Positions 49,206-57,756 of a DNA stretch of 64,000 bases are shown in pieces (position 1 is the first letter of the stretch; the number at the start of each line of letters is the position of its first letter). Source of the stretch: Lichenibacterium ramalinae. GTDB taxonomy: Bacteria > Pseudomonadota > Alphaproteobacteria > Rhizobiales > Beijerinckiaceae. The notes under the pieces are model-generated. The model had not been told where the DNA came from. It worked only from the letters and a program-made list of their open reading frames with translations, and did not search any database. Location of the stretch: NCBI RefSeq assembly GCF_004137085.1, contig NZ_QYBC01000011.1, positions 149,561-213,560 of the forward strand, in the 5' to 3' direction. A program made the translations under genes and the position numbers.

Positions 49206-49643
49206 ATGCCGGAGCGGCGGTGGATCTCGTCGGGCTCGCGGTTCGAAGCCGAGATGGGCTACAGCCGGGCCGTCGTGGACGGCGACTGGGTCTTCGTGTC
49301 GGGCACGACGGGGTTCGACTATGCGGCCGGCACGATCGCCGAGGACGTCGTGGCGCAATGCGAGCGCGCCCTCGACAACATCGCGGCGGCATTGTCGGCC
49401 GCCGGCTTCGACTTCGGCGACGCGCTCCGGGTACGGTACATCCTGCCCCGGGCAGAGGATTTCGCGTCCTGCTGGCCGGCGCTGCGCGCGCGGTTCGGCG
49501 CCGCCCCGCCGGCCGCCACCATGCTGGTGGCAGGCCTGGCCGACCCGCGGATGAGAATCGAGATCGAGTTCACGGGCCGTCGTCGCGGTGCGGAAGCACC
49601 CGCCCTGCGAGGTCCGGAAAGCGATCGCGGGATGCCACCGTGA
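49206..49643 (+). CDS. RidA/YjgF-family protein
   Basis: A 145-residue member of the Rid family of enamine/imine deaminases. GYSRAVVDGDWVFVSGTTGF, then IAEDVVAQCERALDNIAAAL, RVRYILPRAEDFASCWPAL and ATMLVAGLADPRMRIEIEF are typical. The Arg contacting substrate carboxylate in true RidA is in the R-x-x-V region; here the residues are RMRIEIEFTG, so it fits a Rid4/5-like or other non-RidA subclass. The stop overlaps the start of a large membrane-protein gene, an unusual partner. Confidence 0.88.
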   Translation: MPERRWISSGSRFEAEMGYSRAVVDGDWVFVSGTTGFDYAAGTIAEDVVAQCERALDNIAAALSAAGFDFGDALRVRYILPRAEDFASCWPALRARFGAAPPAATMLVAGLADPRMRIEIEFTGRRRGAEAPALRGPESDRGMPP

Positions 49644-51769
49644 CGGACGCGCCTCAAGCGACGGTCGAGCGTCCCCGTCGCGCTCTCGCGGCGCGGCTTC
49701 GCCCGTCCTTCTCGGCTTCGCCGGGGCGGATCGCGATGGCTGCGGTCGGGCTCCTCGTGTTCTGCTGCGGCGTGTTCGTGGCGTGCACGACGGTCCGGAT
49801 GGTCCTGCGCTGCTGGATGCCCGTGCCGATCGAGGACCAATGGCAACAGCTGGTGTCGGGCCGCGACATCGGCTGGAACTGGCTGACGTCACAGCACAAC
49901 GAACACCGCATCCTGTTGCCCCGCTTCGTCTTCATGGTCGACCGATGGCTGTTCCGCGAGCGGAACATCTTCGATCTCGCCGTCAACCTCGTCATCCAGG
50001 GCGTCGCCTGCATCCTGCTGATCCGCACACGCGCGAAGAACGCGAGGCCCGACCTCGCCGGCACGGCGCTCGGCTGCGGCTTCGTGCTGAGCATGCTGTT
50101 CTGGTCGGTCCAGTGGGAAAACTTCACCTGGGGCTTCCAGGTCCAGTTCTTCGGGGTGACGCTGGGAGCGGCCATCGTCTTCCTCCTCGTGGCCTTCGGT
50201 CGGCGAACGCCCTTGGGACTGTTCGCCATCCTTGTGGCCATGACCTGCACGACCTTCACCCTGGCGAGCGGCTTCGCCGCGGCGTTCATCGCCGTCCCGC
50301 TCGCCGTGCTGGTCGGCCGACCTCGGCGCGACGCATCGGCCATCGGCATCATGGCGGTGGCGCTGCTGGGCCTGTACCTGCACGGTTACCATCACATCGT
50401 GCGAGATCCGGAGGCCGTCACGTTCGCCACCTGGGCAAAGCGCTTCGGCGTGCACGTCCTGGTGGACCTCGGCGGTCCCATCGGCGCCGGCCTCCACGCG
50501 CTGGTCGGCTGGAACGCGGTGGCGGCCGCAGGTTGGGCGGGCGCGTGGGGACTGGTCGCCTTCGCCGCCGTGGCGGCGGCAGCCCTGCGACGGGACCGGT
50601 CGCCGGCCTCCTTGACCTTGCTGGCCCTGGGATGCTTCGTGCTGACGGCCGTCGGCATCACGGCGGTCGGCCGCGCCGTCTTCGGTCCGGAACAGGCCAT
50701 GTCCAGCCGGTACGCGTCGCCGGTTCTGGTCTTCTGGGTCGCCCTGGCTGTGCTGGTCGAGTTCGCCGCCGAGCACCGGCCCCGGTGGGTCTCGGCCTCC
50801 GTCCGGGCCCTGCCGGTGGCCCTGACGCTGCTCGCCGTGGGCAGCCAGGACAGCTTTTCGGGCGTCGCCGCACAGACGTTCGAAGCGCGCTTCGAAGGCT
50901 TGCCGGCCTTGGCCGCGCGCGTGATGGACGTTCCCCGGCTCCGGCCCATCCAGAACGACCCGCACGAGACCTTCGGCTACCTCGGCCGGTTGAAGGCCGC
51001 CAAGACCTCGTTCTATGCCGACCCGTGGCTCGACGGGATGGGGGAGCGGCTCGGCGACCGCTTCGAATCCGCCGATCCGTCGCGCTGCCGCGGGGTCGTC
51101 ACCTCCGCCGAACGCGTCGGCGAGGCCCCCACCGCCGGTTGGCGGGTGGTGGGGCGCGTCGGTGTCGCCGGCATCCCCGGCCAGATCCGGCTCGTCCTCA
51201 CGGACGCGGCCGACAGGATCGCCGGCTTCGCCCTCGTCCCGCCTCTCGCCAGGCAGGCGGCCGAAGGGAACGAGGCGGGGTGGGTCGGCTACGTCGCCGG
51301 CGACGCCCCGGACGTGATCACCCCCCACGTTCTGCTGCCGGGGAACCTCGCCTGCTCCCTGGGCTCGTCCGACGCCCTCTTCGTGCCCGGCGCCGAACTC
51401 GCGCCCGTGCCGACCACGGGTGTCACGCCGGGCGGCTGGGTCGACGTCATGTCGAAGGGCGGGGACGGGGATACAATGGTGCTGGCGGGGTGGACCCTCA
51501 CGGGGGACATCCGCAGCGGCGTCCTCAGGATCGACACCGACATGCCCGTCACGTCCCTCGCCATGGTTCGCACGTCGCGCCCGGACGTGGCGGCGGCGCT
51601 GGGCGACGCCGGCCTCGGGCTCAGCGGCTTCACGCTCACCGTGTCGCTGGCGCCTGGGACGCCTGCGGCCGCCCACCCGCGCCTGTGCTTGTGGACCGAC
51701 GACCCGTCGCGCGGCCGCCACGTGCTCTCGAACCGTGCGGATCCGGGACTGTGTCCTGCCGCCCCGTGA
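49640..51769 (+). CDS. Large integral membrane protein of unknown function (GT-C-like layout)
   Basis: A 709-residue protein. Residues ~30-430 contain about ten hydrophobic helices. The first periplasmic loop has MPVPIEDQWQQLVSGRDIGW then NWLTSQHNEHRILLPRFVFM. That layout, an acidic loop after helix 1 followed by many helices, is seen in GT-C lipid-linked sugar transferases, but no exact family was recognised. The last ~280 residues are soluble, with FYADPWLDGMGERLGDRFES and a beta-rich end. The GTG overlaps the RidA-family stop. Nearby genes give no clear pathway. Confidence 0.7.
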   Translation: MTDAPQATVERPRRALAARLRPSFSASPGRIAMAAVGLLVFCCGVFVACTTVRMVLRCWMPVPIEDQWQQLVSGRDIGWNWLTSQHNEHRILLPRFVFMVDRWLFRERNIFDLAVNLVIQGVACILLIRTRAKNARPDLAGTALGCGFVLSMLFWSVQWENFTWGFQVQFFGVTLGAAIVFLLVAFGRRTPLGLFAILVAMTCTTFTLASGFAAAFIAVPLAVLVGRPRRDASAIGIMAVALLGLYLHGYHHIVRDPEAVTFATWAKRFGVHVLVDLGGPIGAGLHALVGWNAVAAAGWAGAWGLVAFAAVAAAALRRDRSPASLTLLALGCFVLTAVGITAVGRAVFGPEQAMSSRYASPVLVFWVALAVLVEFAAEHRPRWVSASVRALPVALTLLAVGSQDSFSGVAAQTFEARFEGLPALAARVMDVPRLRPIQNDPHETFGYLGRLKAAKTSFYADPWLDGMGERLGDRFESADPSRCRGVVTSAERVGEAPTAGWRVVGRVGVAGIPGQIRLVLTDAADRIAGFALVPPLARQAAEGNEAGWVGYVAGDAPDVITPHVLLPGNLACSLGSSDALFVPGAELAPVPTTGVTPGGWVDVMSKGGDGDTMVLAGWTLTGDIRSGVLRIDTDMPVTSLAMVRTSRPDVAAALGDAGLGLSGFTLTVSLAPGTPAAAHPRLCLWTDDPSRGRHVLSNRADPGLCPAAP

Positions 51770-51901
51770 CACGCTGCCCGGCGCGACCGTCGTAGGCCTG
51801 GAGCCGTATCGGCTTCCGAACCGGAGCTGGAGCGAAGGCGCCGAGGGCGAAAGCGCGCTCGACGCCGCTCCGCCACGGGCTCCCCAAAAGGCTGCGGCGC
51901 C

Positions 51902-52591
51902 CTACCGGCGCCAGCGGCCGATCATCGCCTCGGCCAGGGCCTCGAGGTCGGGCGCCGTCACGTCGGGCTGCGGCAGGGCCGGCACGGCGGCATTGCCGGG
52001 CCGCGTGACGAGCGCGCCGGCCCAGCCGAGCGCCTGCGCGCCGACGGTGTCCCAATGATGCGCGGCGACGAGGCAGAAGTCCGGGCCGGGCAGGCCCAGG
52101 GCATCGGACACCTGCCGATACACCTCGGGGGCGGGCTTGAAGCGCCGGACGGCGTCGACGGTGAACTGCCGTTCCAGCAGCGGCGCGACGCCGGCCCGCT
52201 CCAGCGGGTTCACGGCCGGGTCGGGCGCCGAGTTGGTGAGCGTCACCAGGCGGAACCTGGCGGCGGCGAGCCGCCGCAGCGCCGGCACCACGTCGGGGTG
52301 GGGCGGCATCGCCAGGGTGCGGGTCCTGAGTTCCTCGACGTCGGCCTCGCCGACCGGGACGCCGCGCACCGTCCCCAGCATCCGCAGCACGCCGCCGGCG
52401 AGGCGGCCGAAGGGCAGGTAATGGCCGGCGAGCGTCGCCGCCTCGGCGTGGAGGATGGTCTGGGCGAACCAGTCCCGCAGCACGGCGGCATCGCCGAAGA
52501 CCCGCGCGAACAGCGGCGCCAGCGTCTCGATGTCGAGCAGCGTCTCGTTGACGTCGAAGACCAGGACGGTCGGGCTCGCGGTATCGGTCAT
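51902..52591 (-). CDS. (S)-2-haloacid dehalogenase-type HAD hydrolase
   Basis: A 229-residue type II haloacid dehalogenase-like protein. VLVFDVNETLLDIETLAPLF carries the nucleophile Asp; the type II DxNxT form matches. LVTLTNSAPDP has the Ser, VRRFKPAPEVYRQ the Lys, and VAAHHWDTVGAQALGWAGAL the acidic loop. It hydrolyses short 2-haloacids to hydroxyacids, or has an unrelated phosphatase-like role. The cap domain is short. A DUF2218 gene lies just upstream on the same strand. Confidence 0.88.
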   Translation of the reverse strand: MTDTASPTVLVFDVNETLLDIETLAPLFARVFGDAAVLRDWFAQTILHAEAATLAGHYLPFGRLAGGVLRMLGTVRGVPVGEADVEELRTRTLAMPPHPDVVPALRRLAAARFRLVTLTNSAPDPAVNPLERAGVAPLLERQFTVDAVRRFKPAPEVYRQVSDALGLPGPDFCLVAAHHWDTVGAQALGWAGALVTRPGNAAVPALPQPDVTAPDLEALAEAMIGRWRR

Positions 52592-52629
52592 GGCCGGATG
52601 TCTTCCAAGCGGCGCGGCGGCGGGCGGCG

Positions 52630-52923
52630 TCAGTCGCCCAGCGGGTGCCAGTCGAAGGTCAGCTCCTCGCGGAAGGCGAACCGCTTCACGTGGTCGGCGA
52701 TGACGGTCTCGAACCGGGCGGCGTCGCCGCCTTCCGGCACGGTGGCGCGCAGGACGAGGCCGCCCGCATCCGCCGCCAGCGCGCAGGCCCGCCCGTCGCC
52801 GAAGTCGATCATGCCCCTGTCGGCGGTGAAGTCGACGGTGAATTTGTGCGACCAATGCTTGCACAGCTGCTGCAGGTAGCGGCTGCCATCGGCGGTGGCG
52901 ACGCGGGCTTCCGAGATCGGCAT
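52630..52923 (-). CDS. DUF2218 protein
   Basis: A 97-residue protein of the DUF2218 family: MPISEARVATADGSRYLQQL, CKHWSHKFTVDF, GMIDFGDGRACALAADAGGL and FETVIADHVKRFAFREELTF. The family has a simple alpha/beta fold and is often found beside siderophore or metal genes, but none are nearby. Ends W-H-P-L-G-D. Probably cotranscribed with the HAD gene 38 bp downstream. Confidence 0.85.
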   Translation of the reverse strand: MPISEARVATADGSRYLQQLCKHWSHKFTVDFTADRGMIDFGDGRACALAADAGGLVLRATVPEGGDAARFETVIADHVKRFAFREELTFDWHPLGD

Positions 52924-53196
52924 GGGACGGGTCCTGATTCTGGCTGTCGAGGGAGAAATGCCCCGCCGCCACGATGGTTCAGGGCGGGGCGGCCCGCGGC
53001 GGGTCGCGGCGGCCCACGTTGCGCGCCGCCGAAGTTGCGTCTACAAAGCCGCTGGACGCAGGCGATGATCGACCACGACGGGGGGCCCGGCCCGGAGCCC
53101 CTCGTGGAGGCGGATCGTCGCCGCGGCCGACCCCGATCCGGGCTCGATGGCGGAGCGTTTCCGCCGCGGAGCGGACAGGCTGACGCGAGGCCCTGA

Positions 53197-53985
53197 ATGA
53201 CTTGGATCCATGCCGTCAACTGGCTCTATTCGGCGTCGGGCTTCGCCGTGGGCATGCTGGTCGGCTTCACCGGCGTCGGCGGCGGCTCCCTGATGACCCC
53301 GCTGCTCGTGCTGCTCTTCGGCTTCCACCCCGCCACCGCCGTCGGCACGGACCTGCTCTACGCCGGCCTGACCAAGAGCGGCGGCACCCTGGTGCACGGT
53401 CGCAACCGCACCGTCGACTGGCGCATCGTCGGCCGTCTCGCCTGCGGCAGCCTGCCGGGCACCGGCGTGACGCTGCTGGCGCTGGCCTGGTTCGGCACCG
53501 GCACGACGCACATGGCGTCGACCATCAGCCTGGCGCTCGGCATCGCCCTCATCCTCACGGCCGTCTCGCTGCTCGCCCGCACCTGGCTGCTCGCCCGGCT
53601 GGCCGGCCTGAGCGAACGTCTGACGGACCGGCAGACGCTGGCGTTGACGGTGATGCTGGGCCTGTTCCTCGGCGTCATGGTGTCGTTGACGTCGGTCGGC
53701 GCCGGCGCCATCGGCGTCACGGTGCTGCTGGTGCTGTACCCCCGCATGCCGACCGTGCGGATCGTGGGGTCGGACATCGCCCATGCGGTCCCGCTCACCC
53801 TCGTGGCGGGCGCCGGGCACTGGTTCGTGGGGGCGGTCGACTGGCCGCTCCTGGGCTCGCTGCTGATCGGCTCGCTGCCGGGCATCGCCATCGGCAGCCA
53901 TTTCGCCCCCCGCGTCCCGGATCGGGTGCTGCGCCCGCTGCTCGCCGTCACGCTGTTCATCGTGGGGGCACGCCTGGTGTTCTGA
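53197..53985 (+). CDS. TauE/SafE-family sulfite/sulfonate exporter
   Basis: A 262-residue membrane protein of the TauE/SafE (DUF81) family with about eight hydrophobic segments in two repeats. The family motif GFAVGMLVGFTGVGGGSLMT is near the N-terminus and LGLFLGVMVSLTSVGAGAIG in the second repeat; VGTDLLYAGLTKSGGTLVHG and SLPGIAIGSHFAPRV are also conserved. It probably exports sulfite, sulfoacetate or another small anion. A siroheme reductase is elsewhere in this window, but no link is shown. Confidence 0.9.
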   Translation: MTWIHAVNWLYSASGFAVGMLVGFTGVGGGSLMTPLLVLLFGFHPATAVGTDLLYAGLTKSGGTLVHGRNRTVDWRIVGRLACGSLPGTGVTLLALAWFGTGTTHMASTISLALGIALILTAVSLLARTWLLARLAGLSERLTDRQTLALTVMLGLFLGVMVSLTSVGAGAIGVTVLLVLYPRMPTVRIVGSDIAHAVPLTLVAGAGHWFVGAVDWPLLGSLLIGSLPGIAIGSHFAPRVPDRVLRPLLAVTLFIVGARLVF

Positions 53986-54001
53986 CGGGGCCCGGCGCCG
54001 G

Positions 54002-54379
54002 TCAGCCGATCGGCACCGGAAAGGCGTCGACCACGTGGCGCGGCCAGCGCCCCGGCACGACCAGCACGGCATCGCCGCGCAGCGTCGCCGTCATGGCCCA
54101 GGGGTTTCGCGCCAGCCAGACCGCGGCTGCCCGGGCGATGCGGCGGCGCTTGGCGGCATCGATGGCGGCGAGTGCCGCCCCTTGCGAGTTGCGCGCCTTC
54201 ACCTCGACGAAGGCGACGGTGCCGCCCCGCCGCGCCACGATGTCGATTTCCCCTCCGGCGACCGAGAAGCCGCGCGCCACGATGCCGTAGCCCTTCAGCA
54301 CCAGCAGCGCCGCCGCCATCCACTCGGCCCGGCGCCCGGCCCGCCCGGCCCGGCGCCGCTCGCGCGGTCCGCGCGTCAC
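54002..54379 (-). CDS. yraN: YraN-family (UPF0102) endonuclease-like protein
   Basis: A 125-residue protein with a PD-(D/E)XK nuclease-like fold. The motif RAEWMAAALLVLKGYGIVAR, FSVAGGEIDIVARRGGTVAF and VEVKARNSQG places E, D and E-x-K as in Holliday-junction resolvase-like proteins. In most proteobacteria yraN follows rsmI, as here (GTG overlaps the rsmI stop). Function is not established; a role in DNA repair is suggested for the family. Confidence 0.9.
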   Translation of the reverse strand: MTRGPRERRRAGRAGRRAEWMAAALLVLKGYGIVARGFSVAGGEIDIVARRGGTVAFVEVKARNSQGAALAAIDAAKRRRIARAAAVWLARNPWAMTATLRGDAVLVVPGRWPRHVVDAFPVPIG

Positions 54380-55311
54380 CGGGGCCGGCGGGCGGCGGCG
54401 AGCGCCACGGCGCGGCCATAGACTTCCCGGCGCGGCAGGCCGGTCTCGCCCGCCACGACGGCGGCGGCGTCCTTGACCGACAGCGTGTCGAGGGCGGCGG
54501 CGAGCCGGGCCTCGAGGTCGTCGGCGCTCGGCGCCTGCCCGGCCTCGGGCCGCGCCACCAGCAGCACGCATTCGCCCCGCGGCGCGCCCTCGGCCTCGTA
54601 ATGGGCGGCGAGGTCCGGCGCGGTGCCGCGGCGGACCTCCTCGAAGCGCTTGGTGAGTTCGCGGGCCACGGCCGCCGGGCGCGGCCCGAGCACGGCCGCG
54701 ACGTCGGCGAGGCAATCGGCGAGGCGCCGGGCCGATTCGAAGAAGACCAGCGTTCCCGGCACGGCCGCGAGGTCGGCGAGGCGCGTGCGCCGGGCGCCGC
54801 TCCGCTCCGGCAGGAACCCTTCGAAGAAGAAGCGGTCGGTCGGCAGGCCGCCGAGCACCAGCGCCGCCATGACGGCCGAGGCGCCCGGCACGGCCGTGAC
54901 GCCGGCGCCGGCCGCGACGGCGTCGAGCACCAGCTTGTAGCCGGGATCGGACACCAGCGGCGTGCCGGCGTCGGAGATCAGCGCCAGCGTTTCCCCCCGC
55001 GCCAGCCGCGCCAGGATCTGGGGCCGCACCGCGGCGGCATTGTGCTCGTGGTAGGCGACGAGGGGCGTGTCGATCCCGTAGTGGTTCAGCAGAACGCGCG
55101 ACACGCGCGTGTCCTCGGCCAGCACGGCATCGGCCCCCGCCAGCACGCCGAGAGCCCGCAGCGAGATGTCGCCGAGGTTGCCGATCGGCGTCGCCACGAC
55201 GTGGAGGCCCGGCTCCGGCGTCGGGGCGGCGACCCGCCCGCCGAAGGCCGTGAAGCCCCGCTCCCGGCGCCGCTCGCCGGGACCGGTCTCGTCGCTGTGG
55301 TGAACCGTCAT
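54376..55311 (-). CDS. rsmI: 16S rRNA (cytidine-1402-2'-O)-methyltransferase
   Basis: A 311-residue tetrapyrrole-methylase-family enzyme that 2'-O-methylates C1402 in the ribosomal P site. GLHVVATPIGNLGDISLRAL, VLAEDTRVSRVLLNHYGI, LALISDAGTPLVSDPGY, VPGASAVMAALVLGGLPTDR then FFFEGFLP, and VARELTKRFEEVRRG are all family motifs. The first ~33 residues are a charged extension. It is divergent from an LpoA-like lipoprotein gene, the usual arrangement in this order of bacteria, as I recall. Confidence 0.95.
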   Translation of the reverse strand: MTVHHSDETGPGERRRERGFTAFGGRVAAPTPEPGLHVVATPIGNLGDISLRALGVLAGADAVLAEDTRVSRVLLNHYGIDTPLVAYHEHNAAAVRPQILARLARGETLALISDAGTPLVSDPGYKLVLDAVAAGAGVTAVPGASAVMAALVLGGLPTDRFFFEGFLPERSGARRTRLADLAAVPGTLVFFESARRLADCLADVAAVLGPRPAAVARELTKRFEEVRRGTAPDLAAHYEAEGAPRGECVLLVARPEAGQAPSADDLEARLAAALDTLSVKDAAAVVAGETGLPRREVYGRAVALAAARRPR

Positions 55312-55474
55312 GCGCCCTGTGTGGCGCGGCGGCCCGCGGCTGGCAAGCCCGCCGGCGCGCCACGGGCGCCCTGCCGGCACCACCGGCGGTGGCCTCGCGC
55401 CCGCGAAGCTGCTAGGCTGACGCCATGCACGGGCCGGGACCGGTTGCGCGCGGCGTTCCCGGGGGAGATGCGGT

Positions 55475-56704
55475 TTGGTGTCGGCACGTTCCATCAGGGC
55501 CTCCGCGGCCGCCTTGGCTCTGGCGTCCCTGCTCTCGGCCTGCGGGCAGATGGGCGGCGGGGAGCATCCGCGCGTCGCCGCCGAACCGCCGCCGCCTCTG
55601 TCCGCACCCACGAGCCCCGTCCGGTCGAGCCCCCTCGCCGGCAGCGCCCAGCCGGGTGCGATCGGCACCGGCCCCGTCAAGGTCGCCCTGATCCTGCCTC
55701 TCACCCAGAACGGCGCGGCCTCGAACCTCGGGCGCTCGCTGCGCAACGCGGCCGAGCTCGCCTTCGTCGATGCCGGCACCACCGACCTGCAGATCCTCGT
55801 CAAGGACGACCGGTCGACGCCGGACGGCGCCCGCGAGGCGGCGCAGGCCGCCGTGGCCGAGGGCGCCGAGATGATCCTCGGCCCGGTGACGGCGGGAGAC
55901 CTGCGCGAAGCCGCCAAGGTCGCCAAGGCGGCGGACAAGCCCATCATCGGCTTCTCCACCGATTCCGCCTCGGCGTCGCGCGGCGTCTACCTGCTGTCGT
56001 TCCTCATCGAGGGCTATGTCGACCGCGAGGTCGAATTCGCCGCCTCGCGCGGCAAGCACAGCTTCGGCGCCCTGGTGCCGGACAACGACTACGGCAACGT
56101 GGCCCTGGCCGAGATCCAGTCCGCCGCCGCCCGGCTCGGCGTCCGCGTCGAGGCTGTCGAGCGCTACAAGCCGTCGAGCCCCGCCGAGGGCGTGGGCCGC
56201 ATGGCCGCCGCCCTGCCCCGCATCGACGCGCTCATCATCCCCGACACGCCGGACGACATGCCGGCCGTGGCGGCCGCCCTGACGGCGGGCGGCATCGACG
56301 GCACGAAGGTGCAGATCCTCGGGTCGAACCTGTGGGGCGAGCCCGCCGTGCTGAAGCTTCCCGCGCTCCAGGGCGCCTGGTTCGCCGCCACCGAGACGGC
56401 CGGGTTCGCGGGCTTCGCCGGGCGCTACCGGGCCAAGTTCGGTTCCGAACCGGCCCGGGTGGCGACGCTGTCCTACGATGCCGTCTCGGTCGCCGCCGCC
56501 CTGGCCCATGCGCCGACGACGCCGCATTTCTCGGCGGAAGCCCTCACCAACACGTCGGGCTTCAACGGCGCCGACGGGCTGTTCCGCTTCCGGGCCGACG
56601 GGCCAAGCGAGCGCGGCCTCGCGGTGTTCCAGGTGTCGAACGGCACCGCCACCGTCATCGGCGCGGCGCCGCGCAGCTTCACCAGCAACCCGTCGGGCTT
56701 CTGA
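55475..56704 (+). CDS. LpoA-like penicillin-binding-protein activator lipoprotein
   Basis: A 409-residue lipoprotein with a periplasmic-binding-protein-type domain. The signal has a lipobox [13 protein letters not shown], so Cys (residue ~23) should be lipidated. After a Pro-rich linker comes the domain: [78 protein letters not shown] and [11 protein letters not shown]. It is the equivalent of the E. coli LpoA C-terminal half, which activates PBP1A, without the TPR-like N-terminal half. TTG 55475 and GTG 55478 are both possible starts after GGGGGAG. Confidence 0.85.
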   Translation: MVSARSIRASAAALALASLLSACGQMGGGEHPRVAAEPPPPLSAPTSPVRSSPLAGSAQPGAIGTGPVKVALILPLTQNGAASNLGRSLRNAAELAFVDAGTTDLQILVKDDRSTPDGAREAAQAAVAEGAEMILGPVTAGDLREAAKVAKAADKPIIGFSTDSASASRGVYLLSFLIEGYVDREVEFAASRGKHSFGALVPDNDYGNVALAEIQSAAARLGVRVEAVERYKPSSPAEGVGRMAAALPRIDALIIPDTPDDMPAVAAALTAGGIDGTKVQILGSNLWGEPAVLKLPALQGAWFAATETAGFAGFAGRYRAKFGSEPARVATLSYDAVSVAAALAHAPTTPHFSAEALTNTSGFNGADGLFRFRADGPSERGLAVFQVSNGTATVIGAAPRSFTSNPSGF

Positions 56705-56810
56705 CCGGCCCCATGTCCCGCCGCAGGCCGGCCGGGCATGGCGCGGCCGGCGCCGGGGTGGCAAGCTCCGCGACGCGGCCGGGTCGCGGCCGCCATCGAC
56801 GGAGGACTGC

Positions 56811-57701
56811 ATGCAGGTGATCGAAGGCGTCGCGCCGTTCCGCGGCCACGAGACCTGGTACCGCGTGACGGGCGACCTCGGCGCCGGCCGGGCTCCGGTC
56901 GTGGTGGTGCACGGCGGCCCGGGCTGCACGCACGATTACGTGGACAGCTTCAAGGACCTCGCCGCCGACGGCCGGGCCGTCGTCCATTACGACCAGATCG
57001 GCAACGGGCGCTCGACGCATCTGCGCGACCGCGGCGCCGATTTCTGGACCGTGGCGCTGTTCCTCGCCGAACTCGACAACCTCCTCGCCCACCTCGGCAT
57101 CGCGGCGCGCCACCACCTCGTCGGCCAGTCCTGGGGCGGCATGCTGGGGGCGGAATATGCGGTGCGGCGCCCGCCCGGCCTCAAAGCGCTGGTGATCGCC
57201 GATTCGCCGGCCTCCATGGCCCTGTGGGTGTCGGAGGCGAACCGGCTGCGGTCGGCGCTGCCGCCCGCCGTGCAGGAAGCGCTGTTGCGCCACGAGACGG
57301 CCGGCACCACGGCCCATCCCGAATACGAGGCCGCCACCCAGGCCTTCTACCGCGAGCATGTGTGCCGCCTCGACCCCTGGCCCGCCGAGGTCACCCGCAC
57401 CTTCGCCGCCATGGCGTCCGACCCCACCGTCTACGGCACGATGAACGGACCCAACGAGTTCCACGTCATCGGCACGTTGCGCGACTGGACGGTTGTAGAA
57501 AGGCTGCCGGCCGTGTTGGCACCGACCTTGCTGATCTCGGGGCGCCACGATGAAGCCACCCCCGCCACGGTGCAACCCTTCGCCGATCTCATCCCCGACG
57601 TGCGCTGGACGGTCTTCCCCGACTCGTCCCACATGCCGCATGTCGAGGAGCGGGCGGCCTGCATGGATTGCGTCGGCGGGTTTCTCAAGCAGTATGATTA
57701 G
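56811..57701 (+). CDS. Alpha/beta hydrolase of the proline iminopeptidase family
   Basis: A 296-residue hydrolase. [18 protein letters not shown] gives the HGGPG oxyanion motif, [13 protein letters not shown] is the next strand, [17 protein letters not shown] carries the nucleophile Ser in GxSxG, the acid is in [14 protein letters not shown] and the His in [13 protein letters not shown]. Proline iminopeptidases release N-terminal proline from small peptides, and the peptide importer genes follow immediately (start 55 bp later), so it may trim imported peptides. GGAGG is ideal for ATG 56811. Confidence 0.9.
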   Translation: MQVIEGVAPFRGHETWYRVTGDLGAGRAPVVVVHGGPGCTHDYVDSFKDLAADGRAVVHYDQIGNGRSTHLRDRGADFWTVALFLAELDNLLAHLGIAARHHLVGQSWGGMLGAEYAVRRPPGLKALVIADSPASMALWVSEANRLRSALPPAVQEALLRHETAGTTAHPEYEAATQAFYREHVCRLDPWPAEVTRTFAAMASDPTVYGTMNGPNEFHVIGTLRDWTVVERLPAVLAPTLLISGRHDEATPATVQPFADLIPDVRWTVFPDSSHMPHVEERAACMDCVGGFLKQYD

Positions 57702-57756
57702 CTTTTAGGCAGAGACGAGGCCCGTGCCGCCGTCGCGCCACCGCCGAGGGACCAAC

